DNA of 64,000 nt. Source: a virus. The stretch covers positions 186,556-250,555 of the IMG/VR virus record IMGVR_UViG_3300037042_006844. The stretch is one strand, 5' to 3'. The position numbers and the translations under genes are program-made. Shown here in pieces: positions 50,938-57,768 of this stretch. The stretch's first letter is position 1. Each line of letters starts with the position of its first letter. Under the pieces are notes generated by a model. That model did not search any database. It was not told the origin of the DNA and saw nothing but the letters and a program-made list of their open reading frames with translations.

Positions 50938-50946
50938 CTATTTATA
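50938..50946 (+). promoter_or_regulatory. CTATTTATA motif before tnpB
   Basis: CTATTTATA, 8 nt, then ATG of tnpB at 50955. A mobile element carrying the phage-type motif suggests adaptation to, or long residence in, this phage group. Confidence 0.5.
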
Positions 50947-50954
50947 TCGTAGTA

Positions 50955-52115
50955 ATGATAACATACAATGTCAAATTAAAGTTTGCTAAACAAGATGATT
51001 ACAATAATCTTCTTGAATCGCTCAAACTAAATCAATTGGCTTGGAATATCATAAGTGAAGAACGATTCTCAATGACGGGTGGAAGATTGAAGCTTCTTCA
51101 CGACAAGTGTTATTATAAAGTAAAAGAAGCAATTCCTACAATTCCTTCTCAATTTATCATTAAAGCAGAACAAGATGTAATTGCTACATATAAAACTATC
51201 AAGTCAAATAAACATAAACTTGATTCTCCTGCAATAAAAAAGAATCTATCAATACAACTAGATAAACGCATATACAAGTGGATAGATAAAACTAATATCA
51301 AAATAACAACATTAGATAAACAAGCAATCGCTTCGTTTGATGTGTATGATAAATTAAACCAATTTGACTTCAATAAGTTAAAAGATCCAAAACTATTTTT
51401 CAAAAATGGAGATTTTTACCTAAGTCTAATATTTGATACGAATGTTCCTTTTGTAGATAACAATAAAATCATAGGAATTGATGTTGGATTAAAAAGACTT
51501 GTATCAACAAGTGAAGGTATCATAATTAAAGGCAATGAATTCAATGGACATAAACGTAAAATTCGTTGGAACAAAAGAAAACTTCAATCCAAGAAAAAAT
51601 CACATTCCGCAAGAACAAAACATAAAAAACTTAAAAGGCGTGAATCAAACTTTAGCAGAAATTATATACACAATGTTACAAAGAATGTAATTGTAAATAC
51701 AAGTGCAAATACACTCGTAGTAGAAGATTTGAGCAAAATCAAAAGCAAAAATAAAGGTAGAAGATTTAATAATAGATTGAGTCAACTTCCATTTTTTGCG
51801 TTTAGATCCATATTAACATACAAGGCACAACTTTATGGGAAAAAAGTTGAAACAGTTAACCCTGCCTATACAAGCCAAATAGACCATAGAGGTTTAGCTG
51901 GTGGAAAAAGAAAGGGATGTAGATATTATGGATTGGATAAAGTAATATTAGATTCGGATGTAAATGCCGCAATCAATATTGCAAATAGATATGTAAACAA
52001 TTTAAGTTTGCATAAACACTCTGTTTCGTGCTGCAAAGCACTTGATGGACAGGTGACTGTCAACTCACCAATCGTCGGAAGTTTCTTCCGGCAAGCCCCT
52101 ATGGCTTTAGCCTAG
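50955..52115 (+). CDS. tnpB: TnpB, RNA-guided RuvC-like nuclease of element C
   Basis: A 386-residue TnpB. RuvC residues are intact: Asp176 (IIGIDVGLKRL), Glu257 (LVVEDLSKIK), Asp335 (LDSDVNAAINI). The zinc-ribbon position reads TSQIDHRGLAGGKRKGCRYY, without the four cysteines; a subfamily of bacterial TnpBs naturally has this form, so it is not a defect. A basic region at 195-235 (KRKIRWNKRKLQSKKKS) binds RNA/DNA in this family. The stop codon lies in the right-end hairpin, as usual when the guide RNA overlaps the 3' end. Different subfamily from the IS607 TnpB at 1178. Confidence 0.92.
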   Translation: MITYNVKLKFAKQDDYNNLLESLKLNQLAWNIISEERFSMTGGRLKLLHDKCYYKVKEAIPTIPSQFIIKAEQDVIATYKTIKSNKHKLDSPAIKKNLSIQLDKRIYKWIDKTNIKITTLDKQAIASFDVYDKLNQFDFNKLKDPKLFFKNGDFYLSLIFDTNVPFVDNNKIIGIDVGLKRLVSTSEGIIIKGNEFNGHKRKIRWNKRKLQSKKKSHSARTKHKKLKRRESNFSRNYIHNVTKNVIVNTSANTLVVEDLSKIKSKNKGRRFNNRLSQLPFFAFRSILTYKAQLYGKKVETVNPAYTSQIDHRGLAGGKRKGCRYYGLDKVILDSDVNAAINIANRYVNNLSLHKHSVSCCKALDGQVTVNSPIVGSFFRQAPMALA

Positions 52116-52126
52116 GGGTTGTTGAC
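52060..52126 (+). ncRNA. Predicted omega-RNA 3' scaffold of element C
   Basis: In IS605-type elements the guide RNA covers the 3' end of tnpB and the right end, and its guide begins right after the element. Here the stretch has two hairpins: GTCGGAAG..CTTCCGGC and CCCCTA-TGGCTTTAGCC-TAGGGG, then TTGTTGAC. The guide would start at 52127 with AACGATTTCGCCAGAA, antisense to the end of gene 52099-52551. The 5' end of the RNA cannot be placed from sequence. Inferred by analogy, not observed. Confidence 0.5.
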
Positions 52127-52551
52127 AACGATTTCGCCAGAACATTAGTTTCCGCATTCATTCTTCCTTTGTTTTGATCGAACATCGTAAACAACTTATG
52201 AAATTGGTCGTCTTTGTTGATAACTACCCAAGTATTGGTTTGCTCATCCATGCACATGACCACGGCATCCAGTTTGATTTTGGCAAGCTTTTTGTCCAAA
52301 ATTTCAATAATAGTATCAGAAGCGACTTTCAATGGAATCGTTTCAGTCTCGGTTTTGACGTTTATCACAACCAAATTTTCGTATAGAGTTTCGAGGTCAA
52401 TATTGGCGCGTTGCCATTGTTGTTCTGTATCTGAATAAAACACCACTGTATTATCATCAATCCTCACAACATCGGTTTTATTGATATGCCGCAATGTGCT
52501 CATTGGCACGGAATACATTTTGTTGTTGTAGTATATCTCTTTCATGCTCAT
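52099..52551 (-). CDS. Hypothetical protein with C-terminus altered by element C
   Basis: A 150-residue protein of unknown function. Predicted beta-rich start (KEIYYNNKMYSVPMSTLRHI), then helix/strand region with IPLKVASDTIIEILDKKLAK and AVVMCMDEQTNTWVVINKDD. The last 10 residues (LSTTPRLKP with preceding S) and the stop codon are encoded by the right end of element C, so the original C-terminus is lost. It overlaps the start region of nothing else downstream but is coupled by 4 nt to the upstream 876-residue glycosyltransferase. Confidence 0.75.
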   Translation of the reverse strand: MSMKEIYYNNKMYSVPMSTLRHINKTDVVRIDDNTVVFYSDTEQQWQRANIDLETLYENLVVINVKTETETIPLKVASDTIIEILDKKLAKIKLDAVVMCMDEQTNTWVVINKDDQFHKLFTMFDQNKGRMNAETNVLAKSLSTTPRLKP

Positions 52552-55178
52552 AGGCTTTTGTAGATTTTCGAATTGACCAGACTTTCTAGGAAATACTCAA
52601 TCTCGACTTTGTAACGAATTGTTTTGAGATACAAATGCGCAGACCGAATCAACTCCAAATTTTGGATTTTTTGCTCTAAATCATTTTGATTTTCAATGTA
52701 AAGTGGATATGACTCTCCCAAATATTCTTCCACGGCTGGAAGCCGGTTGATAAACAATGGGGTGCCACGGGCAATGCACTCGATGATGCCGTTGTTGGCA
52801 CTGCTGTCATACAAATCGAGATACACCAAATTCTCGGACAAAATCTGGTCGTATTCTTCATTTGGCAAAAAATCCAGCACTTGCACAGAGTTTCGTTGCT
52901 CAATCGAAACCGTTTGATTGTTCACGACCTCTTCGATCTTCTCCAACCGCATGATCGTTTCTTTGCATTTATTGTTGGGAAGCAATCGAATTTTTTGATA
53001 ACCTTGGGGTTGCACAGTATATAGTGCATTTAGCTTTCGCAGCCACCAGCCGATTGATATCAATTTTTTGTTCGGGTTGCTGGCAAATTTATCAAAATCA
53101 AACTGCACCGCTGGTATTTCAGTTGGATGCAATAAAGATTCAACTTGAACAAACGGCAAATATTGTCTTATGAATCGGGCATGATATTCGCTTAGTGTGA
53201 ACAGCCCTTTGCATTTGCGCAGACTATCCAGAAAATAAGGGTCGTGTAGGATAATATTGCAAAACGCACTATTGTCACTGAACCAGGGAGACATGTTCGG
53301 TGGGTTGTGGAGAAAACCCACCCAGCTTTTGTTGTATGGAATCAATTTTTGAAGAACAGATTCGTTCTTTCTCCAACTAAAATTGTTCTCTAAAAACCCG
53401 TCACAATATACACCATTGTCGGAATTTAATGCCGACATCTCATTCAACACATAATTCCAACCTGAACGATGTGAGTAGAAACTGAGTTGGCGACCCAGAT
53501 TGAGTTTTTTTGGATATTTTTGAAGTGCTACTGTTTCTTTGAACTTCAAAACTACATCGCCGTATTCGCCTTTGGTCAACACGTTGCTTTTCTCGACGAT
53601 GAATCCGGTTTCATTCAACACGTCCGCTTCGAAATTTCTGTCTTTGAGAATTAGTTTGCTGGTATTATTACGAATGCCATTGACAAACAAATCAACTATT
53701 TTGATGCCATACAAACTGGTTGGGGCACGATTGATCAGATCCCCACTGAACACATCTGTTTGAAACTGTATATTTTTAGTGTGTTTGCCGATGATTTTGA
53801 TGGAATACTGACCTCGTTTCAACTCAAAATTATGAACCGTGCCATCGACTGTGAATTTCAAATCACAATCTTTCATCGACTCGATCAACATTTCTAGTTT
53901 GTAAACTTCTCCTCCGACGATTAGTTCGGATGTGCCATTACTCCAAACCCCCGAACTGAGGTTTTCTTGGTGCCATCCATTTTTGAAATAGATGGGAAAC
54001 AACGAGCTTTCTTCGGTGAGATCGGTATGGGGCTGATAACTGTCGAGATGTGTGAAATACACGCTGCTGCGAATACTGTCATAATATGCTGCTTTGAAAA
54101 CATTGCTTAAATCGTCATATGATGGATCAATACCTTTGGTGCGGGGATCGCAAACGGCATCTGTTACAATGTTGTCTGTGATTTTGATTACACTATAATC
54201 TACCTCGTATAATTTTTTATATCCAGTGAGATAGTCCACCATACCACCGTGAAGTGGAGTGATGATTCCTTTGTTTTTCTCTTTTGCGGTATAACACGGA
54301 ATGCTGAAGCCTTCTCCTCGACTGACGTTTACATACACGTCGCAATTGTCATATAAACTCTGCATCCGATCAAAACTCAATGCATCCGTTATCAACGCTA
54401 TCGGAGCGTATGCAAAATTGGCGTGCTTGTTTTTGATTTTATTGACGATCAGGTTTTGAATCGTTTTGTCAAAACCCTTCAAATTAAATTTGTTGTCCGT
54501 CAGTTTGAGAACCAACAACGTTTCATCATCAAACTCGAACGTGCTCAAATAATTGTCGATCAAAAAAGATGTGTTTTTTCGACCAGCCAACGTGGTTACG
54601 TTCAGAAATTTGATGCGTTTTTCAAAACGACGATAATTTACGGCAACAGGTGAGAAAATTTTGGCACAATTCAGCGTGTCGATTAAATTGATGCTTTCGT
54701 ATGGAATGCTGGGCACCGTATGGGGGTCAACCACAATTTCTTTTTTGACACCTGATTTAATAAATACTTCTTTGGTCCATTGAGACGGAACACTAACAAT
54801 ATTCACAATACTATCATTAATAGCTTTTACCCATTTTTCTGGCAATGGATCAAAATCCCACACGGTTCTGCCAATGATTTTTCGGTCTCCAAACAGATCG
54901 GAGTAGTTTTCAAAAATTTTACCCCACATATTGGGGGTGATATGAACTACTATTTCCGCATCTTTTAGTTTTTCGGATCGCCCAAAAAGGGGAAGTTTGC
55001 GTAGGTTGCTATGGAAATACTTTGCGAACTCCGTGTTGTTTTTGGTGGTAGCGCCGGATACTGGAACAAAATAAACATCTACACCTTGCTGCAAAAGGCT
55101 ATACATATAACCCTTTGCAGCATTGGCATATCCGCTAGAACCGTCTGCACCAAAATATACAACTTGTTTAGAACTCAT
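52548..55178 (-). CDS. Large three-part glycosyltransferase (GT-B + beta-sandwich + GT-B)
   Basis: An 876-residue protein. N-terminal ~380 residues: GT4-like, VVYFGADGSSGYANAAKGYM, HITPNMWGKIFENYSD, VPSQWTKEVFIKSGVKKEIV, YVNVSRGEGFSIP, LHGGMVDYL. Middle ~395-530: beta-sandwich module like the small proteins at 43739 and 45603 (GWHQENLSSGVWS, ELKRGQYSIKI). C-terminal ~570-876: a second GT-B-like unit, LSFYSHRSGWNYVLNEMSAL, FLHNPPNMSPWFSD, YLDLYDSSANNGIIECIARG, where IIECIARGTPLF is the donor-site motif. Two catalytic units suggest it builds a disaccharide or a repeat. The leader carries a hairpin and a CTATTTAT motif. Confidence 0.9.
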   Translation of the reverse strand: MSSKQVVYFGADGSSGYANAAKGYMYSLLQQGVDVYFVPVSGATTKNNTEFAKYFHSNLRKLPLFGRSEKLKDAEIVVHITPNMWGKIFENYSDLFGDRKIIGRTVWDFDPLPEKWVKAINDSIVNIVSVPSQWTKEVFIKSGVKKEIVVDPHTVPSIPYESINLIDTLNCAKIFSPVAVNYRRFEKRIKFLNVTTLAGRKNTSFLIDNYLSTFEFDDETLLVLKLTDNKFNLKGFDKTIQNLIVNKIKNKHANFAYAPIALITDALSFDRMQSLYDNCDVYVNVSRGEGFSIPCYTAKEKNKGIITPLHGGMVDYLTGYKKLYEVDYSVIKITDNIVTDAVCDPRTKGIDPSYDDLSNVFKAAYYDSIRSSVYFTHLDSYQPHTDLTEESSLFPIYFKNGWHQENLSSGVWSNGTSELIVGGEVYKLEMLIESMKDCDLKFTVDGTVHNFELKRGQYSIKIIGKHTKNIQFQTDVFSGDLINRAPTSLYGIKIVDLFVNGIRNNTSKLILKDRNFEADVLNETGFIVEKSNVLTKGEYGDVVLKFKETVALQKYPKKLNLGRQLSFYSHRSGWNYVLNEMSALNSDNGVYCDGFLENNFSWRKNESVLQKLIPYNKSWVGFLHNPPNMSPWFSDNSAFCNIILHDPYFLDSLRKCKGLFTLSEYHARFIRQYLPFVQVESLLHPTEIPAVQFDFDKFASNPNKKLISIGWWLRKLNALYTVQPQGYQKIRLLPNNKCKETIMRLEKIEEVVNNQTVSIEQRNSVQVLDFLPNEEYDQILSENLVYLDLYDSSANNGIIECIARGTPLFINRLPAVEEYLGESYPLYIENQNDLEQKIQNLELIRSAHLYLKTIRYKVEIEYFLESLVNSKIYKSL

Positions 55179-55191
55179 TTGTGAATGAATT

Positions 55192-55215
55192 ACCCACCCG
55201 CTAAAGCAGGTGGGT
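55192..55215. repeat. Hairpin in the leader of the 876-residue glycosyltransferase gene
   Basis: ACCCACC..GGTGGGT with inner GC pairs and a TAAA loop, followed on the plus strand by TTTTCT. The loop resembles the CTTTAG loops of the TnpB element ends, but flanking left- or right-end sequence is absent. It could be a terminator for plus-strand transcripts, a leader structure on the minus strand, or an old element end. Confidence 0.55.
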
Positions 55216-55232
55216 TTTCTGCTCCCTAAAAG

Positions 55233-55240
55233 ATAAATAG
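55233..55240 (-). promoter_or_regulatory. CTATTTAT motif upstream of glycosyltransferase gene
   Basis: Minus strand CTATTTAT, about 55 nt before ATG 55178, unlike the other copies, which are 3-8 nt from the start. The hairpin at 55192 lies between, so this transcript would have a structured leader. Confidence 0.4.
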
Positions 55241-55272
55241 TGCTGTAACCAGTTTAGTGATTTATTATACAA

Positions 55273-56232
55273 TCACTTCGATGTGGTTTTGATGATTTTG
55301 GCTATACAAGCCATGAATGTGATTTCTTTGTCAACCACCATCGAATTTTGATATAAACTTTCAGATATGTCGATGATCACACTAATGTCATTTCCGTTGC
55401 TGTATTCAGATACCTTGTTGTAGAGTTCAGAATACAACTCATCAAACATTTTGATTCCCGCATCGTTAACCAGTTGGCGAACTTCATTGAAAACTTTTTT
55501 ATTGGTTTTTGCTTCCCGCAACAACTGCACCAATTTTTGTTTTAGATCATGCCCAGCACTTTGGGTCTTGATCAACTCCAAAACTCCATTCGTAGAGCTT
55601 TGCTGCATGAAATTTACAATCTTTCGAATATCTGGATAGAAATCTTTGACAACAGTTGCCACGGTTGGCATGTCGTATTTGATCTTTTCTGCATCTAGGA
55701 TTTTGATTGCGTATTTCGCCACATCTTTCATTGTGGGAGGCTCCAGCTTAAACACTTGGAGACGACTCCGCAATGGGTCAATCATCTTTTCATAATAATT
55801 GCAGGTTAGAATAAACCGTGTGGTTTTGCTGTATGTTTCCGTCAGATTACGCAACGATGCCTGAGATGCTGCCGACATATAATCAGCCTCATCCAAAATC
55901 ACAATCTTCAAATCGTGAAACCCCATCGATGCAGCGAATGGCTTGATTCTATCGCGAACAAAATCCACGCCCGTATTGTCGGATGCGTTTACATACATCG
56001 TATCACACGGAATATTTTTGGCCAGAATTTTTGCCAGAGTGGTCTTGCCTGTGCCAGGGGAGCCATGAAACAAAAGGTGTGGAACCTCTTTTTTAGAGAT
56101 GAAACTCGTGATAATCGTCCGAAGTTGGTCATTGCAAATGTAATTATCTGTCGTCTCTGGGCGGTATTTCTCGACCCAAAGACCATGATCGTTCACAACC
56201 GTCCGAGTGATGGTTTGTTCAAAAAAACTCAT
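55273..56232 (-). CDS. Sliding clamp loader subunit (T4 gp44-like, RFC small-subunit type AAA+)
   Basis: AAA+ ATPase that opens the clamp and loads it on primed DNA. VEKYRPETTDNYICND is the RFC box II-like start; Walker A is FHGSPGTGKTTLA (~55-67), Walker B VILDEADYMS, sensor 1 FILTCNYYEKMIDPLRSRLQ, where SR-L holds the arginine-finger region. The length, 319 residues, equals T4 gp44. A gp62-like small partner was not recognised nearby. Lies 5 nt downstream of the sliding clamp gene on the same strand. Confidence 0.95.
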   Translation of the reverse strand: MSFFEQTITRTVVNDHGLWVEKYRPETTDNYICNDQLRTIITSFISKKEVPHLLFHGSPGTGKTTLAKILAKNIPCDTMYVNASDNTGVDFVRDRIKPFAASMGFHDLKIVILDEADYMSAASQASLRNLTETYSKTTRFILTCNYYEKMIDPLRSRLQVFKLEPPTMKDVAKYAIKILDAEKIKYDMPTVATVVKDFYPDIRKIVNFMQQSSTNGVLELIKTQSAGHDLKQKLVQLLREAKTNKKVFNEVRQLVNDAGIKMFDELYSELYNKVSEYSNGNDISVIIDISESLYQNSMVVDKEITFMACIAKIIKTTSK

Positions 56233-56237
56233 AAATA

Positions 56238-57014
56238 TTAGTCGATGTTTTTGATTTCAACCAAGAAATAGCTTCCACTGAACGTGTCAGTATCTACTTC
56301 GATGTTTGACAACCCAGCATCGCTGACTTTCCAAACTGCATTATCACACTCACTGTTGCTGGTGATGATTTCTTTCAAATACTTTGCATTGAAATGCATC
56401 GTCTTGCCCAGCTTATCCTTGCCACCAGTTGGTTTGATTTCGACGTTGATTCGATTGCTGTTGACACTGCTGTATCCCAGCGTCATTTTGATCTTTCCTT
56501 TTTTATCGGTTGTGAGAGTCAAAACATCATTGTCGCTCAAAGCATTTTTTGCCTTGATAAATGTTGCTGTAAACTCTTTGGTCAACGGAATTTCCAAATT
56601 GAAATTGGGAAGCTTTTTGAGAGGAGGAACGACTGGAATGACGCTAAGATCGGCGGTGCAATACTGAACATCTGTTTCGCCACTCACAACTGTCATGGAT
56701 GTGATTTTCTCGACACTTTCCGTATTGCCGTCCAAATCTTGTGTTTCAACTTTAATTTTGTTTGGAGTAATTTCAACATCGTCGCCAAGAACCGTGAGCA
56801 TTTTCTTGAGCTTGCTGGTATCATTGACACCAATTTCCAAATCTTCAAGACCAGCGTTGTCTTTCAGAGTAACAAAACTAAGAACACCACGATCATCGCT
56901 CATAGAGCTTGTTTTGATGTTTTTATCTTTTGCTGAAACGGTCCATTTGACGCTTTCAATGGTGCCGTTGAGGGAGTATTTATCGATAAACGAATTGAGT
57001 GTAGCTTTCTTCAT
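56238..57014 (-). CDS. DNA polymerase sliding clamp (T4 gp45-like)
   Basis: A 258-residue protein close to T4 gp45 (228), recognised by the beta/alpha repeat layout: KKATLNSFIDKYSLNGTIES, SFVTLKDNAGLEDLEIGVND, FTATFIKAKNALSDNDVLTL and MHFNAKYLKEIITSNSECDN. It would form a trimeric ring tethering the polymerase and, in T4, activating late transcription. The assignment is strengthened by its position directly upstream of the clamp loader gene and near the DNA polymerase. It has a strong host-type promoter 8 nt before ATG, indicating early expression. Confidence 0.88.
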   Translation of the reverse strand: MKKATLNSFIDKYSLNGTIESVKWTVSAKDKNIKTSSMSDDRGVLSFVTLKDNAGLEDLEIGVNDTSKLKKMLTVLGDDVEITPNKIKVETQDLDGNTESVEKITSMTVVSGETDVQYCTADLSVIPVVPPLKKLPNFNLEIPLTKEFTATFIKAKNALSDNDVLTLTTDKKGKIKMTLGYSSVNSNRINVEIKPTGGKDKLGKTMHFNAKYLKEIITSNSECDNAVWKVSDAGLSNIEVDTDTFSGSYFLVEIKNID

Positions 57015-57022
57015 ATTTGACT

Positions 57023-57051
57023 ATTCTACCGTATTGTTGTGTGGATGTCAA
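57023..57051 (-). promoter_or_regulatory. Sigma70-like promoter of the sliding clamp gene
   Basis: Minus strand: TTGACA (57051-57046), 17-nt spacer, TAGAAT (57028-57023), then 8 nt to ATG at 57014. The -35 box lies in the last codons of gene 57048-57455. Confidence 0.75.
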
Positions 57052-57455
57052 CTGAATTGAAAAAATTCAGATGTGTGTGTATTTATTGTGACTTTCTCGC
57101 TGATACATGGTGTGCCGTCCGATAGGAACAGATCAGTGGGAGAGATATAAAAATTGTTGATGGCATAATCTGCATATGCCACAGTGCGCATTTGATAGTA
57201 AACCATGACGTTGCTTTCGTCATTGGTGCGAAACTCAATGTAATACACTTTCGGATCGCTCAATCGAAACAGTTGCGAACGGGGGATGTAAAGGTTTTGT
57301 TGGTTAAGTTGAGTTTTTGTGAATTCAACGTATGGTCCACGTTGCCCAATTACGACGCGTTCGTATTTGTCCGCTATAAGGGTGCCAGATTTTGTGTATA
57401 GATTGATTTTACACCCATCTTCAAAAATATTCAATAACTCGCTATCTTTTTTCAT
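57048..57455 (-). CDS. Hypothetical protein
   Basis: A 135-residue beta-rich protein of unknown function: INLYTKSGTLIADKYERVVI, YVEFTKTQLNQQNLYIPRSQ, YIEFRTNDESNVMVYYQMRT. No catalytic motif. It stood between the DNA polymerase and clamp genes before element D was inserted in front of its ATG (4 nt away). A promoter-like TTGACT-17-TAGGAT within the element points to it. Position suggests a replication-linked role, but there is no direct evidence. Confidence 0.75.
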   Translation of the reverse strand: MKKDSELLNIFEDGCKINLYTKSGTLIADKYERVVIGQRGPYVEFTKTQLNQQNLYIPRSQLFRLSDPKVYYIEFRTNDESNVMVYYQMRTVAYADYAINNFYISPTDLFLSDGTPCISEKVTINTHTSEFFQFS

Positions 57456-57519
57456 AGTTTTGGAGGAAGGAAACCTCTTCGGCTTTAGCCAAGAGGAGGA
57501 ATTCCGACCACTTCTTAAT

Positions 57520-57548
57520 ATCCTATACTAGGGTCAACCGAAAGTCAA
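57520..57548 (-). promoter_or_regulatory. Outward-facing promoter-like sequence in element D
   Basis: Minus strand: TTGACT (57548-57543), 17-nt spacer, TAGGAT (57525-57520), directed at gene 57048-57455 through the left-end hairpin. Same arrangement as in element C. Confidence 0.5.
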
Positions 57549-57594
57549 TACGAAAGTGAATGCTCCCAAGGTCTAAAGACCTTGGGCGTCTGTG

Positions 57595-57732
57595 TTAAGT
57601 TGCCTTAACAAAAGAGTCCATTCCGACTCTCAAAATGTTTCGTGCTGCGTTAAGGTCTCGTCCAATGTTAAGATTACAAATAGGACATTTGTGCTGTCTC
57701 TCCGACAACTCCTTCTTAACTATGGTTCCGCA
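57595..57732 (-). pseudogene. tnpB 3' fragment (zinc ribbon and C-terminus)
   Basis: Translation on the minus strand gives CGTIVKKELSERQHKCPI then CNLNIGRDLNAARNILRVGM and DSFVKAT-stop: the second half of a TnpB zinc ribbon plus the RuvC III motif (RDLNAARN) and C-terminus. Everything upstream, including RuvC I and II, is missing; the fragment runs straight into a right-end hairpin of the other orientation. It belongs to a TnpB subfamily different from both intact ones in the window. Confidence 0.85.
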
Positions 57733-57768
57733 CCCCTACGTCTTTAGCGTAGGTGTGGTTGACATATG

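Larger units (their letters stand above)
50806..52126 (+). mobile_element. IS605-type TnpB element with intact tnpB (element C)
   Basis: A 1.3-kb element. Left end 50806-50855: TTGGAGGAAGGAAACC, hairpin CCCCTT..AAGGGG with CGGCTTTAGCC loop, GGAGGAATTCCGACC. Right end ~52060-52126: hairpin CCCCTA..TAGGGG with GGCTTTAGCC loop, then TTGTTGAC. It carries tnpB but no Y1 transposase (tnpA), and none occurs in the window, so it would need TnpA in trans. The plus-strand base run before it is TTTTCAT, complement of the 50801 start codon. It is the only complete member of the four elements A-D. Confidence 0.85.
57460..57763 (+). mobile_element. Composite IS605/TnpB-type remnant (element D)
   Basis: This is the only stretch over 300 bases without an intact gene. 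Left end 57460-57509: TTGGAGGAAGGAAACC, hairpin CCTCTT..AAGAGG, GGAGGAATTCCGACC. Right end 57730-57763: hairpin CCTACG..CGTAGG then TGTGGTTGAC, like element B. Between them, on the minus strand, lies the zinc-ribbon end of a different tnpB and its own perfect hairpin (CCCAAGGTC/GACCTTGGG, 57566-57587). So two elements of opposite orientation appear fused or nested. Preceded by TTTTTCAT, complement of the 57455 start. Confidence 0.72.

Noticed and set aside
50955-52115. Element C TnpB as a dead nuclease or TldR-type repressor
   Set aside because: All three RuvC acidic residues are present; the missing zinc cysteines are normal in this subfamily.
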